A DNA stretch of 64,000 bases, taken from NCBI GenBank assembly GCA_963798015.1, contig CAWCSA010000005.1, positions 372,001 through 436,000 on the forward strand. The letters run 5' to 3'. Source of the DNA: Roseiarcus sp963798015. Lineage in GTDB: Bacteria > Pseudomonadota > Alphaproteobacteria > Rhizobiales > Beijerinckiaceae. How positions within the stretch are numbered: position 1 is the stretch's first letter; the number at the start of each line of letters is the position of its first letter. Of this stretch, positions 43,869-51,714 are shown one piece after another. The notes under the pieces are model-generated. The model was not told the origin of the DNA. It saw only the letters and a list, made by a program, of their open reading frames with translations, and did not search any database. The position numbers and the translations under genes are program-made.

Positions 43869-45106
43869 TTGGTCTCCGGCCTGTCGAAGCCGAGGGTGTC
43901 GAGTTCGGACGTCTGGTGCAGGAAGCCTTCCTGGGGCGAGACCGAGACGGTGGCTCGCCCGTCGGTGAGCAGGATTGGCTGACGCAGCTGCTGGTTCCAC
44001 GGGCGCACGGTGAGCCCCTGGCCCTTGAACGCGCCGAGCGCGAAGCCGGGCGACAGCAGATCGTCGCGTATCGCCTTGGGGTCTGCGGATTTGGTGTGCG
44101 CGACGGCGTCGCCGATCAAGCGCATCGCCTCCCAGGCCTGGTTGTCGCGCGCACTCATGCTGCGCTTGAACGTGCGCTGGAAGCGGTTCTGCAGCTGAAC
44201 GGCACCCCAGAATTCGTGCGACGGGTCCCAACTCACCGGCCGCAACCCCGCCGAGCCTACGACCGGCCGGGGGTCCCAGGTGCGATAGGGCAGAAAGCCG
44301 GCGAAAACCTCGCTTTCGTCGGCTGCGACCAGCACATCGTAATTAGGCGCGTTTTGCGTGAAGACCGGCATCTGCCGCTGAACCTGAACGCTGCCGGAGT
44401 CCGAGCGCCGGCCCCCGCCGGTGTCCTGGTACACACGCTCGTCGACGATTTTGGCGCCGAATTTCTTCGCCGACCGCCGATAAGCCTCAGCGAGCAATTG
44501 GTCCTCCGGATGCGATCCGACCACGAGGAGCCAGCGTCTCCACTGCTTCCAAATCAAATATTGCGCGAGCCCGTCGGTGAGCATCGATCGAGTCGGGCTG
44601 ACGTGAATCACATTGGCGCGGCAGTCCTCCTCGCGCAGGCGATCGTCCGGGGCGCCCGCATTGAAGACGAGTGCGCCTGAGGCGCGCGCGGCGTCCGCGA
44701 CCGAGAGAACCTCGGCAGGCGGGAGGTCGACGATGAAAAGTCGCACGCCATCGTCGATCATGCCCTTCAGCGCCGCAAGCGCATCCCCGCCGGGCCTGAG
44801 CTTAGCGTCGACGATCGAGAAGGATTGGTCGAGAAAGCGTCCGGTGGTGTTGTTATCGTCCATCGCCATGCGTACGCCGGCGACGAAGTCGTCCGCGGGA
44901 GGGATGTCCAGGATCGAGATCGTTTCGCGCGAGTGCGCCTCGTGAATGACGCCGACTTTGACAGCAAGTGGGTCTGCGATGGCCGGCTGGAACACCGCTG
45001 GGAACAGAGCGAAACCTGTGACGAAGAGCGCACAAAGCGCCTGCCAACCGCGGGGACCGGAGGAAGAGCGGGGTGAGCCGCTAAATTTTGTTTTAATCGT
45101 GAACAT
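43853..45106 (-). CDS. Solute-binding protein of the PQQ-alcohol-dehydrogenase ABC system
   Basis: 417 residues from ATG 45106. It has a twin-basic N-terminus with a hydrophobic stretch ending QPAIAD (about 45). The mature protein begins VKVGVIHEAHSRETISILDI and has YLIWKQWRRWLLVVGSHPED and FWGAVQLQNRFQRTFKRSMS. This matches the binding-protein family of the PQQ-dependent alcohol dehydrogenase transport system, to which M. extorquens LutA is likely related. It is the first gene of the run, so the promoter should lie in 45107-45526. The ligand could be a lanthanide chelate or an alcohol product. Confidence 0.83.
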   Translation of the reverse strand: MFTIKTKFSGSPRSSSGPRGWQALCALFVTGFALFPAVFQPAIADPLAVKVGVIHEAHSRETISILDIPPADDFVAGVRMAMDDNNTTGRFLDQSFSIVDAKLRPGGDALAALKGMIDDGVRLFIVDLPPAEVLSVADAARASGALVFNAGAPDDRLREEDCRANVIHVSPTRSMLTDGLAQYLIWKQWRRWLLVVGSHPEDQLLAEAYRRSAKKFGAKIVDERVYQDTGGGRRSDSGSVQVQRQMPVFTQNAPNYDVLVAADESEVFAGFLPYRTWDPRPVVGSAGLRPVSWDPSHEFWGAVQLQNRFQRTFKRSMSARDNQAWEAMRLIGDAVAHTKSADPKAIRDDLLSPGFALGAFKGQGLTVRPWNQQLRQPILLTDGRATVSVSPQEGFLHQTSELDTLGFDRPETKCKLQ

Positions 45107-45526
45107 TCCGCGGGGCAAAACCTTTTAATCCGAGCGCTCACAGAGGTAAGCCTTGGATTCGTGGCCGCTTCGAGGCGGGCGACAGCGGGACCAGTCCTGG
45201 CCGGCGAAAGGTCTCGCGCGCCCCCTCACATGTAAGCAAGTTTCAATGAGAAGTTCGGCGGTCTGCGCTTGGCCATGCATTTGGGAACAATCGGACAAAG
45301 CACGTAAAATATAGGTAAGGCGGGAAAGCGCTCCCGTCCGTTATGGTAACAAGTGCGTTGCGCGGAGTTGCAGAAAAATGAGCCTAACTTCCTGAAATCA
45401 CCTAGCTGAGCGCAGAATTGTATGCCCTATCCCTCGGCCTCCCCAATTGCTAAGTCACGGGGATTCGCATCATGGCTGCGGTCGCCGATAGGCGGCCTTG
45501 AGGGATACCCAGATCGGGAGGACAAT
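45107..45526. promoter_or_regulatory. Divergent control region between ABC operon and cytochrome c
   Basis: This 420-base spacer separates the ABC operon (minus) from the cytochrome gene (plus). TTGGGA (45281-45286), 18 bases, TAAAAT (45305-45310) is a plausible sigma70 promoter for the cytochrome. No gene is apparent; the open frame reaching back to 45422 lacks a signal-like start and is treated as upstream extension of the cytochrome frame. Confidence 0.35.
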
Positions 45527-45916
45527 GTGAAGCTGTTGAGTTTTTCGGTCGCAGGGGCGGCGCTCCTTGCTTCGTTGGGCGCCGCGGTAGCGCAGGACGC
45601 CGCGGCTGGCGAGAAGGTCTTCGCCAAGTGCAAGATCTGTCATCAGATTGGCGAGGGCGCGAAGAACATGGTCGGCCCGGTTCTCAACGGGATCGTCGGG
45701 CGGCACTCGGGCGTCTATCTCGGCTATCATTATACTGACGCCAATAAGAATTCAGGCATCACCTGGGATGAGGCGAATCTCAAGGAATACCTCAGAGATC
45801 CGAAAGCAAAGGTTCCAGGAACCAAAATGATTTTTCCCGGCCTGAAGTCCGACGATGACATCGCAAACGTCATCGCCTACCTCAAGCAGTTCGGTCCCGA
45901 CGGCAAGAAAATCTGA
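45527..45916 (+). CDS. Class I c-type cytochrome (cytochrome c2-like)
   Basis: 129 residues from GTG 45527, with GGGAGGACAAT ahead. The signal peptide ends GAAVAQD (about 23). Heme attachment is Cys35-Lys-Ile-Cys38-His39, and GTKMIFPG carries the Met axial ligand. The GPVLNGIVGRHSG and YHYTDANKNSGI segments fit soluble mono-heme cytochrome c2. It could accept electrons from the methanol dehydrogenase cytochrome XoxG and pass them to an oxidase. It is convergent with the HisA-like gene. Confidence 0.88.
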   Translation: MKLLSFSVAGAALLASLGAAVAQDAAAGEKVFAKCKICHQIGEGAKNMVGPVLNGIVGRHSGVYLGYHYTDANKNSGITWDEANLKEYLRDPKAKVPGTKMIFPGLKSDDDIANVIAYLKQFGPDGKKI

Positions 45917-45935
45917 TCGCGGCGACGCGGCGACT

Positions 45936-46629
45936 TTAGATCGCCTCGAGATCAGCCCGAACAACCCGCCGCTCGTGCAGTGCGGTCGCGATCAAGGCGC
46001 CGGAGGCGCCCGCGGCCTTGAGCACTAAGAGGTCACTCGCGTCGCGCACGCCCCCTGCGGCGTAGATTTCGCGCCCGCCGGCAATCGACTGGATCGCGGC
46101 AAGCCGCCCGAGATCCGGACCTGCGTCGCTGCCGACTCTGCGCAAGGGTCATGACGATGACCCGCTGCGGCCAAAGAGCCGGTTCGGTCAGGATCTCCTG
46201 TGGGCCCTGGAAAGCATCACCGCGAAAATCGAGTGAAAGCACGATGCGCATCGAGTCCCGGTGCTGCGCAATGAGCTCGCTGTCACGTTGCGATTCGCTA
46301 CCAATGACCAGTGTCCCGATGTCAGCCCCGATGAGAGCGTGGAGCGAGGAGGCATCCGCCACGCCGTTGTCGACCCACATCCGCAACGATGGAAACTCTG
46401 CGCGGATGTGGCGCAAGGTTTCGTAATTGTCGCCGTCGCCTCGGATCGCGTCGAGATCGGCGACATAAAGCGTTGGAAACGGAAAGATTCCGAGCAGGCC
46501 GCGGACGACATCCACCGGCTTGCTGGTGGGCGAAAGCAGCGATTCGAGCGGCCGGTAGGACGCACGATCGCCCATCCGCGCGCGGACGACCTGGCCGCCC
46601 ATGAGGTCAATGACCGGGATGGCCTGCAA
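45936..46629 (-). pseudogene. HisA/HisF-related TIM-barrel protein, frameshifted
   Basis: The first frame (46629 down to about 46145) gives AIPVIDLMGGQVVRARMGDR, DLDAIRGDGDNY and VDNGVADASSL, ending WPQRVIVMTLA. The second frame (46145 down to 45936) continues RVGSDAGPDLGRLAAIQSIA and IYAAGGVRDASDLLVLKAAG. The join needs removal of one base near 46139-46143 to read MTLARVGSDAGPD. A HisA-like gene of this sort is a standard member of H4MPT gene clusters in methylotrophs, with role unproven. A sequencing indel is likely, since the rest is well preserved. Confidence 0.8.
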
Positions 46630-46630
46630 G

Positions 46631-47206
46631 TCAGGTTCCCGTGTCGCTAACGGCGAAGATCTGCGCCGCCTTATCCTTCAGCCAAGTCCAGGCTTCAGCC
46701 TCCGCCGGTCCGGCCGTCTTGCCGACGATGATTTCGAGGCGGGCAAAGTCTGCCTCGATCTCGGCGCGCGGCAGAAGGTGCAAGCGGCTCACCAGCACTG
46801 CGCCCTCGATCACCGCCGCTTGCGCGCGATTGAAGCCTTGGAACGGCGCACGCGAGGCGCGATGCGCAACGCGGCATACGAAACGAGGCCTGAGTTCATG
46901 TTCGCGCACCTCGATGACAACGAGCTCGAGATGCGACAGGCTCGTCGCCAAACGCGGCGCGGCGACGACCGCGGCTGGCGTTAGCGGCCAATCGCGACGT
47001 CCCGTGAGGCATCCGGCAAAGACCCGCACGTCGTCGGTAAAGTTGGCGACGGCGAATGGCGCCTGACGCAGATTGTCGAGCGTCGTCGAGGGATGAAACG
47101 GCGCCAGAATCCATTCCTCGCCCTCGGCGATCAGTCCCAGAGGCGCAATATGGGGCTCGCCGAACGCATTGACCGTGACGACGATGGACTCGCGGATCAT
47201 CGGCAT
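46631..47206 (-). CDS. DUF447 family protein (H4MPT-cluster flavin-binding-like)
   Basis: 191 residues. It starts MPMIRESIVVTVNAFGEPHIAPLGL and shows NLRQAPFAVANFTDDVRVFAGCLTGR, the split-barrel FMN-binding pattern typical of DUF447 (COG2457), plus a helical C-terminal part (GFNRAQAAVIEGAVLVSRL). DUF447 genes occur in methanogens and in methylotrophs that use H4MPT, which suggests a function in that cofactor's metabolism. It is one base from the HisA-like gene and four bases after the DUF6513 gene. Confidence 0.8.
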   Translation of the reverse strand: MPMIRESIVVTVNAFGEPHIAPLGLIAEGEEWILAPFHPSTTLDNLRQAPFAVANFTDDVRVFAGCLTGRRDWPLTPAAVVAAPRLATSLSHLELVVIEVREHELRPRFVCRVAHRASRAPFQGFNRAQAAVIEGAVLVSRLHLLPRAEIEADFARLEIIVGKTAGPAEAEAWTWLKDKAAQIFAVSDTGT

Positions 47207-47210
47207 GAGA

Positions 47211-48608
47211 TCACTCGCTTGCCGCCCGCGAGCGCAGCGTGTGTCCCGCTTCGCTCAGCCTGGTCCTGTCCTCGCTGCGGCTATCGACCGCGCAGCCCCA
47301 ATCGAGCGGCTCGTCCTGGGCGTAGCGTTTGCGAAGCTGAAAGGCGATTTCGGCCTTCGTCAACTCGGCCCCGAGATAGAAGGCATGCGCGCCGTCAGTT
47401 TCGACACCGAGTTTATCGAACAGCGCAAACGCCTCCTGAGCGACAAAATGGCCGGCACGATTGTAGACATGAATTCCGTCCTCAGCCGCTTCTATCCGGT
47501 AGTTGTCGTCTTTCACTTGCGCCGCAATCTCAGCGATCTCTCCACTCGTGTAAGGAAAGGGCTTCTGGTCGTGGACCTGCAACAACGCGCGCCCATAGCC
47601 CCTCGGCAAACTGTGATCCGCCGCCGCCGCGTACATAACGCGACGCGCTGCGTCATGCTCTTGAATGGTGCGGCGCGTGTGCGGGCTGACGTGGACGGTG
47701 AGCACGTTGGCGATAGCGAGCTCCGAACAGATTCCCAGCAGCAACGCCGTAACGCCAACGGAGTCGGCGTCGGTCAATTCCGTCAGGTTCCCAGTGCCCA
47801 TCAGCATTTCCGCGTCGGGGAGGCGCGCGCGCACTTCGCCATAGCGTGACAGCGACTCGGCGAAGCCGAAGTGGATGGGATCGATAACCGGATCGAGGAT
47901 AGCGCCCAGGCCCCGCTTCTGTGCGTCTTCAGCGGCGCGATAGAGCGAGGCGAGATCCCCGTGCTGGCCTGGAATCAGGACCGGTCGTGCGCCCGTCTCT
48001 TCGGCGATGGCGAGATTGTGCTCGGTGAGGCTGAGGAGATAGTCGGCGCCAGCGATTCCACCGCGGCGCAGTTCCTCTGTGTCAGCAGAATTGACGCTGA
48101 CGGCGAATCCCCTCGCTTTCAATTCTCGCACCGCGTCCTCGAGATGGGGGAATGGCGTATCAGGCAGGCACCCGAGATCGATGACGTCGGCCCCCTCGGC
48201 GCGCAAGACTTCAGCGCGGGCGAGAGTTGCTCCGAGGCTCATCTGAGACGCGTCGACGATCTCAGCGAAGATTCTGAGCGCGTGGCGCGATAAATCGAGA
48301 GCCGCTCCGGTCTTGCCGAAAAACATCGGCAGGTCTTTCAATTCGTCGGGCCCGCGCCGGAACGGCACGCCGAACTCCTGAGCCAAGCGCGTAAGGTCGG
48401 CGCGGCAGCGGCCCGGAACGACGACGCGATCGGCGTTGATTGGGCGCGGCAACCTGCGCACGAGGATGGGCTCGGTCATCAGCGCCGCAACCTTGACCCC
48501 CACACTCAGGACCGACCAGTCGAACGCAGTCGGCGCCATGCCCTGCAAGACTTTCTCGAGGCGACTCTGGGCGAGACGACCGGTCAAGAACAGAATGCGT
48601 TCCTTCAT
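47211..48608 (-). CDS. DUF6513/dihydropteroate-synthase-like protein
   Basis: 465 residues. An N-terminal domain (FLTGRLAQSRLEKVLQGM, VGVKVAALMTEPILVRR) is followed by a TIM barrel like dihydropteroate synthase: LARAEVLRAEGADVIDLGCLPD, VSVNSADTEELRRGGI and LMGTGNLTELTDADSVGV. A C-terminal domain follows (YTSGEIAEIAAQVKDDNYRIE). Methylotroph relatives sit in the H4MPT cluster and are thought to join the pterin to the ribofuranosylaminobenzene moiety; that step is inferred. It overlaps the next upstream gene by four bases. Confidence 0.82.
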   Translation of the reverse strand: MKERILFLTGRLAQSRLEKVLQGMAPTAFDWSVLSVGVKVAALMTEPILVRRLPRPINADRVVVPGRCRADLTRLAQEFGVPFRRGPDELKDLPMFFGKTGAALDLSRHALRIFAEIVDASQMSLGATLARAEVLRAEGADVIDLGCLPDTPFPHLEDAVRELKARGFAVSVNSADTEELRRGGIAGADYLLSLTEHNLAIAEETGARPVLIPGQHGDLASLYRAAEDAQKRGLGAILDPVIDPIHFGFAESLSRYGEVRARLPDAEMLMGTGNLTELTDADSVGVTALLLGICSELAIANVLTVHVSPHTRRTIQEHDAARRVMYAAAADHSLPRGYGRALLQVHDQKPFPYTSGEIAEIAAQVKDDNYRIEAAEDGIHVYNRAGHFVAQEAFALFDKLGVETDGAHAFYLGAELTKAEIAFQLRKRYAQDEPLDWGCAVDSRSEDRTRLSEAGHTLRSRAASE

Positions 48609-49150
48609 GCCGCGACTTTGCTTCGTCGCTGCGCGATGGCGTCGCTAAGCTCGGCGATCGAGTTGACCGTCGTTACGCCGACGAAGCGGCCCAGTCGCTC
48701 ACGGTTCTCCAAATCGATGGGGCGCGGGTAGACCTTCACCATTCCTTTCGGCGCTTCTGTCTCGAGCTCGGGCGCCGAGTCGCAGGCGAAGACAATGGCA
48801 GGCACTCTGCACTTACCGGCTTGGGCAAAGACGTTGGTGATGAAATCGTCCGAGATCCCGTAGACGAATTTCGCGACGGCGTTCGAAGTCGCAGGAGCGA
48901 CGATCAACGTATGATAGATTCCGTAATAGAATTGTCCGACGGTCACCGAACTCGCCGACGTGTCGCGGTAAACTCGCACGGAGGACGGCAATTCGAGTTC
49001 CTGTTTGTACATGCGCAGGACCTCGGATCCCGCCTTGCTGAGAAAGAGGTCGACGTGTTCGAGCTCATGGATCAAGGCCAGACTTTCCTTCAGGAAATGA
49101 CCGGATCCAGTAAGCGCCCATCCCCAGCGCGGCGTTTGGCGTTTCGTCAT
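48605..49150 (-). CDS. Flavoprotein, dihydromethanopterin reductase-like
   Basis: 181 residues of the HFCD/flavoprotein fold, beginning WALTGSGHFLKESLALIHEL, with FLSKAGSEVLRMY and TLIVAPATSNAVAKFVYGISD, where the FMN-binding PATSN motif is clear. It has a CRVPAIVFACDS stretch. It resembles archaeal AfpA/DmrB-type flavoproteins that reduce dihydromethanopterin to H4MPT. Its coupling to the MfnE-like gene (four-base overlap) and to the DHPS-like gene (four-base overlap) supports a cofactor-synthesis role. Confidence 0.8.
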   Translation of the reverse strand: MTKRQTPRWGWALTGSGHFLKESLALIHELEHVDLFLSKAGSEVLRMYKQELELPSSVRVYRDTSASSVTVGQFYYGIYHTLIVAPATSNAVAKFVYGISDDFITNVFAQAGKCRVPAIVFACDSAPELETEAPKGMVKVYPRPIDLENRERLGRFVGVTTVNSIAELSDAIAQRRSKVAA

Positions 49151-49839
49151 TGTGCTGCCGGCGGTCGATTTGAAGTCGCCACTACGATTTCAGGAAATAT
49201 TCCTCCCTGCAACCCTTCGCGGAGTCTTGTGCTGTCGGTCGGCCCGGCGAGCCAAGCCCGAGCGCCGCTCTCCTTAAGAAAGCGCGGGAACAACGGATCG
49301 ACGGCACCGCGAGCTACGAGATCACGGACGTCGACGGTCTCGGTTTCGAAGCGGCCATGCTTGACGAGCACGAGAGAACTTGCGCCGAGCGCGCCCGCCA
49401 GCCACGCAGCGAGGCTGTCGGAAGTCAGATCCCAGGTTTCAGGAAGCGCGGCCGCGCGCGCCATCGGTTCCGGCGACCAGACGGGAACCTTGCCGTCTTT
49501 AAGGGCGCGCAAGATAGCCGAACCGGAAGCGGCCAGCCTCAAGGCTGGATTGAGGCTCTGGAGCGCGCAGCCGAACTGCGCCATCGCCATCAGCGCCATC
49601 GCATGTGCCGCCGGATCGTCAAAGCCCATCGAGGCCTGAGATGCACGCACCGCATCCGCAAAGGGGCCGCCGCCTGGCACAATCGCGATCGAGCCTGCCT
49701 CGGCCGCGATTGCCGCAAGCCAGGTCTTGAGATGCGGCCCGGTCGCGTGGCTGCCGCCCAACTTCACGATGGCGAGGCGCGCGCGTAAGGAGCGGGAGCC
49801 AACCTGCTTTATGACGTGGACCAGAATCCCTCGCATCAA
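49147..49839 (-). CDS. mfnE: Amino-acid-kinase-family protein, MfnE-like
   Basis: 230 residues. It has the amino-acid-kinase pattern VKLGGSHAT near the N-terminus, IVPGGGPFADAVR, and DLTSDSLAAWLAGALGAS (substrate/ATP region), then LVKHGRFETETVDVRDLV. MfnE phosphorylates [5-(aminomethyl)furan-3-yl]methyl phosphate in methanofuran synthesis, and the cluster context fits. The start is near 49839; a second Met follows directly. The furthest upstream gene of the H4MPT minus-strand run, divergent from the ASKHA gene (110-base gap). Confidence 0.8.
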   Translation of the reverse strand: MMRGILVHVIKQVGSRSLRARLAIVKLGGSHATGPHLKTWLAAIAAEAGSIAIVPGGGPFADAVRASQASMGFDDPAAHAMALMAMAQFGCALQSLNPALRLAASGSAILRALKDGKVPVWSPEPMARAAALPETWDLTSDSLAAWLAGALGASSLVLVKHGRFETETVDVRDLVARGAVDPLFPRFLKESGARAWLAGPTDSTRLREGLQGGIFPEIVVATSNRPPAAQ

Positions 49840-49949
49840 TCACAGTTTCGACGCTACAGTAGGAGTTGAGGCAACGTCCTGTCGAGGAGCGACTTGCTTG
49901 CCCCGACATTTGGCAGGATTGAGCGTCGTTTTAGACAGTTGGGGGCATA

Positions 49950-50996
49950 GTGAGCGTCGTCATCGGTTGGGACATCGGGGGCGCGCATCTGAAGGCGGCT
50001 CGCGTGAAGCACGGGCGCGTCGAAGCAGTGCTTCAGGCGGCGACGCCGCTTTGGCTGGGACTTGATAGCCTGGAAGCCGCGTTCGACGCGCTTCGCGTCC
50101 AGCTAGGCCGCGCCGACCGTCACGTGATCACCATGACGGGCGAGCTCTGCGACGCCTTTCCTTCGCGCCGAGAGGGCGTAGCAGGTCTCGCTGCGATCGC
50201 GGCCAATCATCTCGCCCCTGCAGCCCCGAGCCTCTACGCCGGCCGGGCTGGGTTCGTCGAGCTTGGCGAAGCCGCTTCCCACGCCATCGACATCGCCTCG
50301 GCCAATTGGCACGCAAGCGCCGCGCTCCTCGCGCTCAAGCTTCCGGACGCCTTGTTCATCGACATTGGTTCAACGACAACAGACATCATCCCGATCGTCG
50401 ACGGTCAGGTCGCGGCGGTCGGCTACAGCGACGCGGAGCGGCTCGTTTCGGGCGAGTTGATCTATACCGGGACGACCCGCAGTTTCGTCATGTCACTAGC
50501 TTCCCGGGCGCCGTTTCGCGGCACCTGGACTCCGCTGATGAATGAATATTTCGCCAGTAGCGCCGACGTTCATCGGATTCTCGGCGACCTGCCCGAGGGC
50601 GCGGATAAAATGTCAGCCGCCGACGGTCGGGAGAAGACCGCCGAGGCTTCGCGGGCCCGTCTCGCCCGGATGGTCGGACGTGAGGCTGATGAGGGCGCCG
50701 ATTCGGAATGGACTGGACTCGCCGCCTGGTTTGCGGAAGCGCAAATACGTCAGATTACCGACGCCGCTTCCCTCCGCTTGTCGCGCAACGACCTAGCGGC
50801 TGCGGCGCCGGTGGTTGCCGCAGGCGTCGGAGAAGGCCTCGCGGCGGAAGTGGCGCGCCGCCTGGGGCGGCCATGTCTCGGATTTTCTTCGCTCGTCGGG
50901 GCAAGCTCGGAAGCCTCGTATTGCGCGCCTGCGGTCGCCGTTGCATTGCTGGGCGCAAACCAGGCAGCGCTTCCGTCGGGTCGAGAGTCGTTGTAG
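49950..50996 (+). CDS. H4MPT-linked C1-transfer pathway protein (ASKHA/hydantoinase fold)
   Basis: 348 residues from GTG 49950. Sugar-kinase/actin-like phosphate motifs GWDIGGAHLKAA near the N-terminus and FIDIGSTTTDIIPIVDGQ in the middle; a late AAPVVAAGVGEGLAAEVA fits the adenosine motif. This is the family annotated as H4MPT-linked C1 transfer pathway protein in methylotrophs, homologous to archaeal hydantoinase/oxoprolinase-like proteins. Its reaction is not established. It heads a plus-strand run toward xoxF. Confidence 0.85.
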   Translation: MSVVIGWDIGGAHLKAARVKHGRVEAVLQAATPLWLGLDSLEAAFDALRVQLGRADRHVITMTGELCDAFPSRREGVAGLAAIAANHLAPAAPSLYAGRAGFVELGEAASHAIDIASANWHASAALLALKLPDALFIDIGSTTTDIIPIVDGQVAAVGYSDAERLVSGELIYTGTTRSFVMSLASRAPFRGTWTPLMNEYFASSADVHRILGDLPEGADKMSAADGREKTAEASRARLARMVGREADEGADSEWTGLAAWFAEAQIRQITDAASLRLSRNDLAAAAPVVAAGVGEGLAAEVARRLGRPCLGFSSLVGASSEASYCAPAVAVALLGANQAALPSGRESL

Positions 50997-51029
50997 GTCA
51001 GTGAAGGGGCGCGTGGGAGAGAGACGATC

Positions 51030-51389
51030 ATGCGCTTGACGAGCGTGGCGTTATTGATGTTTGCGAGCGTTCATCTCGCAAGCGCTGCGGAAGTGGCCGC
51101 CGGGTCCGCGGCCGCCAATGACTATCCGACATCCGCGCGCGCCGAATATGTCTTCGCCTGCATGAAGACCAACGGCGATACGCGCGAAGCACTCGACCAA
51201 TGCTCATGTTCGATCGATGTGATTGCTTCGCTGCTTCCTTACGACGCCTATGTGGCGGCCGCTACCGTCGCATCTATGAACCAAGAGCCCGGACGGCTTG
51301 GCGGCCTGTTCCGGGGCGCGACCGCCAGTCGTGACGCTCTGATCCGATTGCGCCGCGCGCAGGCCGAGGGCGAAGTGCGCTGTTTCTGA
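51030..51389 (+). CDS. Small exported cysteine-containing protein upstream of xoxF
   Basis: 119 residues. The signal peptide ends HLASAAE (about 20). The mature part has Cys in FACMKT, DQCSCS (two) and at the C-terminus (VRCF), four in all, suggesting two disulfides. YPTSARAEYVFACM and LLPYDAYVAAATVASMN are distinctive. GGGAGAGAGACGATC precedes the ATG. It lies 34 bases after the ASKHA gene and is the last gene before the xoxF control region. I do not recognise a named family, but similar proteins may recur in this position in methylotrophs. Confidence 0.65.
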   Translation: MRLTSVALLMFASVHLASAAEVAAGSAAANDYPTSARAEYVFACMKTNGDTREALDQCSCSIDVIASLLPYDAYVAAATVASMNQEPGRLGGLFRGATASRDALIRLRRAQAEGEVRCF

Positions 51390-51714
51390 CCATCGCACGA
51401 ACGTTAACGAAGACATAAAGCGCAGTCGGATTGGGTAACACTCATAACGCGGCGATGATATTCGTCAAGTTTGCCTCTTGCGCTCCAGATTCGATCGGCA
51501 TATCGTCGGTGTTGGTTTTGACTGCACGAGTGTCGGGGAACGGGAGCCCTGGCACGCTTATCGGAAGCAAGGCGAATGCCCGCGAGCGTCTGCTCGTTTC
51601 GTTTTGTTGTGACACGCTGCCGAAACCGTCCCAACTGAGACTAGCGCTGCAAAGCCGCTTTGACCCGTGATGGGTTTCGGTGAGCTTTGTTAGATGTCTA
51701 ACCGGGAGGAAACA
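51390..51714 (+). promoter_or_regulatory. xoxF upstream region
   Basis: This 325-base spacer carries no gene I can support; the open frame at 51431-51670 has no family features. It must contain the xoxF promoter and 5' leader. The ribosome site GGGAGGA lies at 51704-51710, five bases before ATG 51715. I could not find a convincing -35/-10 pair or repeats. Confidence 0.4.

Noticed and set aside
51431..51670. Possible small gene upstream of xoxF
   Set aside because: No signal, no motif, and it fills the region needed for the xoxF promoter and leader.
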